Positions 1 through 8,200 of a DNA stretch of 31,184 nt are shown here, piece after piece (positions within the stretch are counted from its first letter, which is position 1; each line of letters opens with the position of its first letter). The notes under the pieces were generated by a model. That model did no database searches. It had not been told where the DNA came from and saw only the letters and a list, made by a program, of their open reading frames with translations. This stretch comes from Ramicandelaber brevisporus (taxonomy: Eukaryota; Kickxellomycota; Ramicandelaberales; Ramicandelaberaceae): the NCBI GenBank assembly GCA_025201865.1, contig MU602790.1:1-31184 (forward strand). Reading direction: 5' to 3'. The position numbers and the translations under genes were made by a program.

Positions 1-360
1 CCAATCTAATAATTACATTATCTCTTTTTATAATCTATTACGATGATACTCTACAAATCATAATGATTGTTTACTCAATATTTACTAAAGATGTGCATAT
101 TCGAAAGAGGATACTTGTGAAACCGAGAGTTGATATCAACAACAATGGCTGTGAACAATCTGCATCTATTCAATGCTCTGCCGTACAGGATTGCTGTTCT
201 TTTTTTGTTGGCAGGTCGATTTGAGTCGATTTTATTCGCGTTTGTTTTGTTTTGCTGCCACGAAACGAAGTGACTGGTTTGTTCTCTCTGCTCTCAACTA
301 CTCGACTGAAGATTGACCAACTAGCACACTACCAACAACAGCAACAACAACAGAACAGCC
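1..360 (+). promoter_or_regulatory. Upstream region of the zinc-finger gene
   Basis: No long coding frame is visible here. The stretch is AT-rich at its start and becomes C/A-rich with CAA repeats just before the ATG at 361, resembling a 5' leader. A T-rich run ending in GCAG near 195-213 looks like a 3' splice site, so a leader intron is possible but unproven. A 42-codon upstream ORF is listed separately. No convincing TATA box could be assigned. Confidence 0.4.
145..273 (+). other. Possible 42-aa upstream ORF
   Basis: An ATG in a strong initiation context (ACAACAATGG) opens a 42-codon frame that stops at 271-273, before the zinc-finger start at 361. The peptide has a hydrophobic stretch (IAVLFLLAG, then ILFAFVLFCC), so it could be a one-pass membrane peptide. 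If the transcript starts upstream of 145, this would act as an uORF limiting translation of the main protein. Nothing shows that it is transcribed, and a possible splice acceptor lies within it. I treat it as a candidate only. Confidence 0.2.
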
Positions 361-2406
361 ATGTCGACCGTGAAGATCAAGACGGAGCCAGCAACAACAA
401 CAACAGCAGCAGCAGCAGTAGTCGGCGTGCAAGTCAAGCTCGAGCCGAGTCTCTCAACAGCAGGTGTTATCAAACTCGAGCAGCACTCTTCAGACATTGA
501 CACCAAAATCGAGTATGATTCGGAAGCTGGCATCAAGTCCGAGAGTGACGATGAGGACGAAGACACTGACCAGAACCAAGCTGTAGAAGCCACTAAGAAG
601 CAGCAGCGGTTCATCTGCGAATATCACGGATGCGGTCGTAGTTTCAGTTCTGCCAGCAATCTGGGAATGCACCGACATGAACACGGAATCCAAACAGAGC
701 TCAATATACATGGGAAGGTTTACACTCTGACTCGGCAGTCGTTAAATGATCGATGGCCGTGCCCATTTCCAGATTGTACATCAACATACAAAACAGTTGG
801 TGGTGCGTGTAATCATATACGAACAAATCACGATAGTATTGTAAAACAGCAGCAACAACAACAGCAGCAACTTCCAGGTCAGATGGCTCGATGCAATCTT
901 TATTTCACAGATGTAAATGATTTTTATGTGAATGGAGTTCGCTGTGGTTACCACAATGCAATTGAAGTGTTCTTTTGTTACGAATGTCGATTGGTGCCAG
1001 AATGCCTGCTAACTCATTTACAGCAAAGGCACGAATATGATGAAAAGGGAATTGACAACTCTGATCTGCCAGACAGTGCAGTAAATGCAAATACTGATCC
1101 CAATATCAATCAACACTCCAGCAATCCACATCTCACAGCAGCTATTAGGCAGCCATATCAGCAACACCAAGATATTATTCAAGGTTGGATATGTGTTACA
1201 TCCGATTGTGGGTATTGTGGATACACAATTACGAGTAAGAGTGTTCACAAAAGTAAAGTCCATCAAGGTGAGCAGATATCGACACTTCCAGCGCTCATAC
1301 TACGACTTAATTCATCGAGAACACACACTAGCTACTTTTTCATTACCCGCCTCGATCAAGCAAGTGGTGCTGTCGCGTCAAATAACAACACAGTGAAACA
1401 GCACAAACTTGATTACAGCCATAATGGATTGAATGCTCAAGATGAGAATGGAGATGATAACAGCCAGGATGAGAATACAGATGCGTCTAATCAGAAGCGG
1501 CAATGGAAGTGTGACTATGGTGATTGCGGATATCTCTTCAATTCAGTTAAACTACTTAGCGCACATCGGCGCGAACACAAACTCGAAGATTTGATTAACG
1601 TGCATGGTACGACCTTTGTTCTTAACCGTCAGTCTTCAGATGATCGATGGGCATGTCCAGTTCCAGGGTGTGAAGCAGCGTATCAAACAATTGGTGGTAC
1701 CTATACACATATTCTGAAAACTCATACCACATCGATAAGGCAGAAGCATGCCAATAGTGAACACGAAAATAATCAGCAGCATCAACAGAGTATCAAGAGG
1801 AAACAGCGCATCATTCAGTATTTAAATGTAGATGATTTCTATGTTAGTGGTACTAGATGTGGTTATCATGTTACGACTGGATTGCTCATTTGTCACGAAT
1901 GCAGGTTGGTGCCAGAATGCTTACTTACACACTTGCATCAGAAACATGGATATGATGAGAAATCTATTGATACTGCGTTTCTACCTGAAAGCGCTAGGAT
2001 TAATAGAAGTGATCCTAATATCAACCAGCACACGAACAACTCGCATCTCGCAGCTGCAATTAGACGACCGTATCAGCAGCGGCAAGACATTGTTCAGGGT
2101 TGGTTATGTGATATATCTGGCTGTAATTATTGCTGTTCCAGTAAAAAGTCTAGAAATAACCATCAGTACACGGAGCATTACGGTGAACAGCCATCGACAG
2201 TTCATGCTCTTGTTTTGCGATTACTTTATGGGAAAACGCTATCTTCGAGCTTCCTCATTACTCGGCTGGACACAACAGCCAACAACATCAGCAGTGTCAA
2301 ACTAAGTAACTCAACGAATCACTCTGATAGCGAATGTGATGATGACGATGATGGTGAAGAGTTAGTGCTGAGTGATTACGGTAGTGATGATGATGACATT
2401 CATTAG
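361..2406 (+). CDS. Duplicated C2H2 zinc-finger protein with OrsD-like modules
   Basis: 681 aa, probably a nuclear DNA-binding protein. The N-terminus (residues 1-75) is acidic and carries several [VI]KxE motifs. Two C2H2 fingers follow (about residues 84-109 and 131-157), then a Cys/His-rich module (about 187-330) with the patterns RCGYH, ECRLVPECLLTHL and QGW[IL]C. The whole block is repeated about 298 codons later: fingers at about 382-405 and 430-457, module at about 490-633. The Cys/His module resembles the fungal OrsD/DUF3505 family (PF12013), a match made by eye. A Gln tract lies near 162-169 and the C-terminus is strongly acidic. The start has a G at -3, and the next upstream ATG is in another frame. 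Base composition is AT-richer and codon use less biased than in most neighbours, which may mean relaxed constraint or a different origin. Function is unknown; a transcription factor or a domesticated mobile-element protein are both possible. Confidence 0.8.
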   Translation: MSTVKIKTEPATTTTAAAAVVGVQVKLEPSLSTAGVIKLEQHSSDIDTKIEYDSEAGIKSESDDEDEDTDQNQAVEATKKQQRFICEYHGCGRSFSSASNLGMHRHEHGIQTELNIHGKVYTLTRQSLNDRWPCPFPDCTSTYKTVGGACNHIRTNHDSIVKQQQQQQQQLPGQMARCNLYFTDVNDFYVNGVRCGYHNAIEVFFCYECRLVPECLLTHLQQRHEYDEKGIDNSDLPDSAVNANTDPNINQHSSNPHLTAAIRQPYQQHQDIIQGWICVTSDCGYCGYTITSKSVHKSKVHQGEQISTLPALILRLNSSRTHTSYFFITRLDQASGAVASNNNTVKQHKLDYSHNGLNAQDENGDDNSQDENTDASNQKRQWKCDYGDCGYLFNSVKLLSAHRREHKLEDLINVHGTTFVLNRQSSDDRWACPVPGCEAAYQTIGGTYTHILKTHTTSIRQKHANSEHENNQQHQQSIKRKQRIIQYLNVDDFYVSGTRCGYHVTTGLLICHECRLVPECLLTHLHQKHGYDEKSIDTAFLPESARINRSDPNINQHTNNSHLAAAIRRPYQQRQDIVQGWLCDISGCNYCCSSKKSRNNHQYTEHYGEQPSTVHALVLRLLYGKTLSSSFLITRLDTTANNISSVKLSNSTNHSDSECDDDDDGEELVLSDYGSDDDDIH

Positions 2407-2700
2407 TCGGAAGCCACAATGATATCTGTAGAACATCAGCTAACACGATCTATGCCACTATCTGATGATCTTGAACTCTAGCATTCCTTTATCTCAAACT
2501 ATGTCTTTTAACATCAAATAGCTCTTTTAGAATCTAATCTTGCCGTGCACAATTCATCACTTTGTAGTCAAACTGGTGGATGAAAGCGACTTTGGATGGT
2601 CAACTTTGTTGTATTGTTTGTGAGCAAATCCATCTCTGTGAGCAAAGCAGATCGTGCAACACAAACACACACAAAAACACACAAACATACATAAAACCTG
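2407..2700 (+). promoter_or_regulatory. Intergenic region with A/C-rich Ku80 leader
   Basis: It holds the 3' flank of the zinc-finger gene and the promoter of Ku80. From about 2658 to 2698 the coding strand is almost pure A and C, a G-poor leader that runs to the ATG. Similar CA-rich tracts precede the RING and golgin genes. Confidence 0.4.
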
Positions 2701-4773
2701 ATGAGCAAGACAGCAACCGTGTTCATCCTTGATGTCGGCCCCTCTATGGGTGTCGAAGGTGGTTCTGCAGCCAAAGACTGTCTACTGATGCAGCTAGTCG
2801 ACATTATAATCACCGAGCGCAAAACTCTGTTTGCAGGCGTTGTTCTTTTGGGCACTGAGGCAACTGCTAACCGCCTTGCCCAAGCCAACTCAGGTCTCTG
2901 TACAAACATTACCATTGCATCCGAGATTGCAGTTCCTACTGGAGATTTGATCAAACAGTCGCTGTATCCATTGCAAGTACCCGAAAAGACTGCGCAAGCA
3001 TCTGAGGCGGCAGAAGAGCATACACGGGGAGATTACATTGACGCGCTGATTGTTGCAGGTGATATGATTGGTAGCCACTGCAAGCATTACAAGTATACAA
3101 AGAGGATTGTATTGATTACAAACTGCACAGCGTCATTTGCTGTGGAAGAGGCAGACGAAGTCGCAAAGGATTTGGCAAAGCAAGGAATCACAGTTGATTT
3201 TGTTGGCGTTGGATTGGAGGATAGTCTGCTTAACTCACTTTCTGAGAAAGAACAACAGCATCGCAAAGACAATCTCAGCAACTTGGCAAAGTTAGTATCG
3301 ACAACTGGTGGAAAAGTGTTTGATGTAAGTGAGATGCCAAATCCATTCAACTTTGATGATACTGAACCAAAAGCTGGAACACATGTATCGACATTCCGTG
3401 GATTTCTGAATATTGGAGACCCGGATAGTAATCCGAGCAATAGCATGTGTTTTGAGGTACAAGTGTTCCCGAGAACAACAACAGGAAGAAAGAGTAAATT
3501 GACTAGAACTCTGGTGAAGAGGAAGAGTAAGAATGGTAATAATAGTAATAACAAAGATGACAAAGGAATTAATTTGAATAATGTGGATATTGTGCAAATT
3601 GGTTATGAAGAGAGATTTGTTAAGGCAATCATAAAGAGCAAAGAGAGGCTCAAAGCGACATCTCGGATGAAGCAACCGGCTCCACAGACTGAACAACCAA
3701 CTGAGCAGCCAACTGAGCAGCCAACTGAACAACCAGCTGAACAGCAGACGACAACGACAGCGACAGCAGCTACAACAGCAGCAGCTACAGCAGATGATGT
3801 CACGGCACCATCACAAACCACTGAGGATACCAACGATGGAGAGGAAGTTGAACTTGTGCCAGGCACAGATTCTGACTTAGTTGATCCATCAACTATTATC
3901 CCAGCCTATCCATACGGTCGCACGCTGATTCCGCTCAGAGAAGACGAGGAGAATCTACTGCAAACCACTCCGCCATCCCATCGTGGCTTGGACATTCTTG
4001 GTTTCATTCCAGAAGAGGATTTGCCTCGCCACATGCTGATGGACCATTCTTCAATTGTAGTTCCGTCTCTCTACGATAACACATCCTCAGTTTTGTTCAC
4101 AGTGTTGACTCACGCAATGCACGAGTGCAGCTCTGTCGCACTGGCTCGGTATGCTCGCATGGAAGACAAACCTGGCAAGCTGGTCATTTTGGTGCCATCT
4201 CCACCGCTGCCCAAGACTGAGGATGAATCTGCGCCAGGTGAGCTGTGCTTCTACATGGTTCCACTGCCGTTTGCTGAAGAGGTTGTCCCCAATATTGTTC
4301 TGCCATATCTCGGAACTGATTATGCAATTGACGTTTCACGCTCCATTCTGAGTGCCAGCACCAACCCTGACATCGTGAAGCAGGCAGAGCCATACTTGAA
4401 ACAGCAACAGCGACAGCAACAGCAGCAGCAGCAGCAGCATAAAGATAAACAGCAACAGCAATCCAGTCTGGAAGTCACCGAAAAGCTTGACAACGCGACA
4501 ATTGACAGCTTCATTCAGGCCATGTTTATCGGAGATGATCCAATGTGGGAAAATGTATCATCGCTGTATCCAGTTCTGGCGTCTCGATGCACATTTGAGC
4601 GTGCAATTAGTCACGATGCCAAGACGGAGATTCCTTTGGTTAACGCTGTTCCCGTCAAAGAAGAGGACAAGAAGCGGCCAGTGATCAAAGTGCCGAGCAT
4701 TGTGACTCCTCCAGATGCTCTTGAGCGTGCTGCCCCTCATGTGTCTGCAATTAAAGCCTTCTTAAAAGTGTAA
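2701..4773 (+). CDS. YKU80: Ku80 subunit of the Ku DNA-end-binding heterodimer
   Basis: 690 aa. In the Ku family this subunit pairs with Ku70 to encircle DNA ends in non-homologous end joining and to protect telomeres. Seen here: an N-terminal vWA-like domain (ATVFILDVGPSMG at about 5-17; YIDALIVAGDMIGSH near 110; IVLITNCT; VDFVGVGLED), a beta-barrel region starting with FRGFLNIGD (about 232), the segment IPAYPYGRTLIP (about 400) matching the QGFRYGSDIVPF region of Ku80, and the SVALARYARMEDKPGKLVILVPSPP block. A low-complexity insert with (TEQP)n repeats lies at about 323-400 and a poly-Gln tract at about 567-590. There is no long C-terminal extension like the vertebrate DNA-PKcs-binding region. 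The ATG follows an A/C-rich leader. Single exon. The family assignment is strong. Confidence 0.92.
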   Translation: MSKTATVFILDVGPSMGVEGGSAAKDCLLMQLVDIIITERKTLFAGVVLLGTEATANRLAQANSGLCTNITIASEIAVPTGDLIKQSLYPLQVPEKTAQASEAAEEHTRGDYIDALIVAGDMIGSHCKHYKYTKRIVLITNCTASFAVEEADEVAKDLAKQGITVDFVGVGLEDSLLNSLSEKEQQHRKDNLSNLAKLVSTTGGKVFDVSEMPNPFNFDDTEPKAGTHVSTFRGFLNIGDPDSNPSNSMCFEVQVFPRTTTGRKSKLTRTLVKRKSKNGNNSNNKDDKGINLNNVDIVQIGYEERFVKAIIKSKERLKATSRMKQPAPQTEQPTEQPTEQPTEQPAEQQTTTTATAATTAAATADDVTAPSQTTEDTNDGEEVELVPGTDSDLVDPSTIIPAYPYGRTLIPLREDEENLLQTTPPSHRGLDILGFIPEEDLPRHMLMDHSSIVVPSLYDNTSSVLFTVLTHAMHECSSVALARYARMEDKPGKLVILVPSPPLPKTEDESAPGELCFYMVPLPFAEEVVPNIVLPYLGTDYAIDVSRSILSASTNPDIVKQAEPYLKQQQRQQQQQQQQHKDKQQQQSSLEVTEKLDNATIDSFIQAMFIGDDPMWENVSSLYPVLASRCTFERAISHDAKTEIPLVNAVPVKEEDKKRPVIKVPSIVTPPDALERAAPHVSAIKAFLKV

Positions 4774-5237
4774 CCACTTGCAAGTGATTATTTATTAACA
4801 ATAACAATATCATCATTGTTAAAAGAAAGGTTTGATTGTACTATTCCCCCTTTTAGGAAGGTCAGGTTTGATTGGTTCTGTTTGCTACTTCAATGGTGGT
4901 GACCCAGATTTTGATTTGCCCCTGGAACACCGACAGGCGACGTGCTCACTCCGCGAAGCAAGAGGTCCGTCCAAGCGCATTCATCCTATTCATTCAGTCC
5001 CTTGCCCTTGTCTCTTGCCTCTCGGACTTTTGCTCTTCACTCTTCACCCTTCTCTCTTTGCTCTTTACTCTTCGTAGCTACTACTCTCTCACGACATTAT
5101 TTCACAGCATAAAAAAAAGAACAAGAACAAGAGGAGGAGGAAGAGGAACTTGGCCGTCAAAGAGCAGCTCATCCACAAAACCAAACAGAAAAAAGGAACA
5201 CGATCGCCACCTCTCTCTCTCTCTGCCTCTCAAAGAT
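4774..5237 (+). promoter_or_regulatory. Ku80 3' flank and TBC-gene promoter/leader
   Basis: A small hairpin (arms TAACAAT at 4802-4808 and ATTGTTA at 4815-4821) follows the Ku80 stop and may lie in its 3' UTR. From about 4980 the coding strand is pyrimidine-rich (CTC/CTT runs). A TATA-like CATAAAAAAAA lies near 5107, about 130 bases before the chosen TBC start. The TBC frame is open through part of this region but has only a TTG at 4872, so I treat it as untranslated. Confidence 0.4.
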
Positions 5238-8200
5238 ATGTCGAGTTCGGCAGCTGCCACACCTCAGCGTCAGTCGTTGCGATCTGCAAGAGCGCGTGGT
5301 TCCAACCCTGTGGCTCGTCCAAAGCCATCGACACCAGCAGCAACAGCAGAGTCAGCTACCTCGCCTCTCTCTTCAGATCGCGACAGTATCTCGAGTGCAA
5401 GTAGCCCTGGCAAGACTGTGCAGCAGAATCCAATATCGCCAATTGCATCTGCTGTCATTGTACGCGATCGGCGTCCAAGCTCCGCCTTTGGTGAGCCCAT
5501 CGGACTGACTTCACCTACTGTATCCTCTCCAAAGTCAGCTACCTCTTCCTCAGAATCCTCGGAGTTATCAGCAATATCCTCTGTAGATTCCGATTCCACA
5601 GTAGAGTCAAAGCAGCACGCACTCAAGCCTCCAATGTCGCCAGCTTCGCCACTATCGCAGTCAATTTACGCAAGCCAGTTTCAGCAGCCTGCGATATCGC
5701 CGCGTTCATCGTCAAGAAGCTCCACACCTGGTTCAGACTCTGCCACATCCACCGTTTCAGCCACCAGCAGCAGCATCAACAGCACTCCTGCATCTCCACC
5801 AGCAGGAGTAGTGGGCACACGCAGTATCAGCAGCAGCAACGCGAGACGTCGGCCAGTTAGCTACATGATCAATTCTCACAATGGAAACGGTGCGAATGAC
5901 TCGAAGGATCTGCGGGACTTGTTGATGAAGTCTGCAGCCGACAAGCGCTCATCCTGGGCTGTAACCTCTAACTTGGCCTTCGATCTACCTCCAACTTTGG
6001 CCAACACTGCATCGTCTCACTCTCCAACTACAGCTACAGCCACAGATGCAGACACAGCTACAACTGCGACTACAGCTACAATTACAACCTCCGTCATTGA
6101 GTCACCAGAGCCATCAACCTCAGTGGAGCCGAACGAGCATGTTGAGTCAATTACAGTTCCTGAGACGTCGATCATCGACACGACTCCTGAACTGGGCGAT
6201 CATCACTCAGCAACGGAAATTAAGGATGCTGAGAATGACAGTGAAACTGCTCTGGTAGTTGATGTTGCACTTCCCACATCTCCATTGATGGTCACATCAA
6301 GAGCCAGTATTGGAGAGGCTGCAAAGACACCGATTACAGCAGTCGATTCAAAGGTGGATGTGACACAGTCACCTAATCTCAAGGCACTGCCATCTCCATT
6401 GGTCATGGATGATATCGAGCCAGCTGACACGATTGAAGAGTTGAAACGCACCGTGGAGCCACAGCCACAGCCAGAGCCAGAGCCAGAGCCAGAGCCAGAG
6501 TTAGAATCAGAATCAGAATCAGAGCCAGAGGCAGAATCAGAATCAGAGCCAGAGGCAGAATCAGTTGGAGTGGTTGAGTCAGTGTATTCTGAAGTAGCAG
6601 ATGCTGTGGAGGAAGTGGAATCTACCAAGTCAAACATTGATGAGGCCACTGATGGCGAGGATGCTAGAAATAGCATCAGCAGTGTGGTTAGCAACAGTAG
6701 CAGCAGCAGTTCTGACTCAGTGAACGAAGTGGATGATTTCCTTGATGCCATTACAGCATCGGAGCCGGAGCCAGAGCCAAAACAAGTGCCAGAATCAAAA
6801 CCAGTGGAGGCTAAGATTGATGGTGTTCTTCGACCCATTGAATCTGATATTGATATGCTGCGTGATCATGCCGAGCAGCTCTTTGCTGCCAGTGTGCACT
6901 CTGCGCCGTCATTTGATCAGGTCAATATTACCAGTGAAGACTTGGACAGGGAGTATCAGCCGTCGATTATGTCAAACAGCAGCATGATCAATCATCACGA
7001 CCCAGCTGATCCAACCTCGTACATTGGCGATATGCCAACTCCATCATCATCATTCCAGCGTACGCGCAAAGAATCAGCTGATCTTCACGAGAATGATGAC
7101 TCTGACAATAGCTTCGATGATGCAATGTCTCCTCCACCATCTTCAGTGGCTTCAGCATCAACAACTACAGCCACCCCAAGTGATGCATTCATTGTCACCC
7201 CAAAGATGAGCACCTCTTCTTCAGCATCGCCTCAAGCCACAGTTGTTCATCCAGAGTTGTTTTTGAATGCTGCAATCACTCCAACGGTCACCATCCCAGA
7301 ATCGTCTGTACACATTGACAATCAGCAGACTGCCGATTTCAGTAACGTCTCGATTGATGATGAGGCTGTGTCGCCAATTGACCGCGCTATTCTTGAACGC
7401 GATTTGCCACCAGTGCCTTCCGCGAAGGATGAGTTTGTCTTGCCTTATGATGCATTCATTCAGCCACCACCACCACTGGCTCATCCTCCTGCAGCCCCTG
7501 TCGAAGTGTTGTCACCATCCATCCATTCACGCAGTCTTGCTATTGGTGCCAGCTCGCCACCAATGATGGCCAAGTCAAGCACATTTGTTGGTTATTCAGA
7601 CGACGAAAGTCATGGCGATGATTATCAGTATAATCATGGTGATAGTGATGAGACTGATGATGATAGCACTGCAGCATCTTCGACCGCAGCACCTTCACCT
7701 GCATCGTCAGTGATGAGTAGCATGGTTGGTCGGTTCTCATCATTCTTCCGTCCTCATTCTGCTGCTGCCACTCCAGCCACTGCTCCTGCCCTTCCATCAG
7801 CGGATCAAAGCACTGATTCCCTGCTATTCTCTCCAGTCAAGACCACTTTCCAAACTCCAACTGTGTCTCGCTCACTCGGCTCAAGTGATGCTGCAGCCGC
7901 CACTGCCGCTCAAACCGAATCGCCAGCAATCCCACCGCAAGCTCGCTCAGTTGGCCACAAGCCCAGTCCAAGCACATCCAGCATCAGCAGTCTCAGCAGT
8001 GGTTTCTTCTCTTCTTTTGGTTTGTCTCTTGGTCGCCGCCAGAGCACTGCTGCAAGCACGTCAGCCAACATGCCATCAGCGTCTCGGTCGCCATCATTTG
8101 CCTCGGTTATCAACGAATCTATTGCTCCAGCTGCAGCGTGTTCGGCCGAATTCATGCAGCGTCGTCTCGAACTTCACAACAGCGCTCTTGCCCAGACAGG

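Noticed and set aside
4872-5237. N-terminal extension of the TBC protein
   Set aside because: The frame is open but begins at TTG, contains no ATG that improves the protein, and is pyrimidine-rich leader-like DNA. The ATG at 5238 starts the Ser-rich N-terminus.
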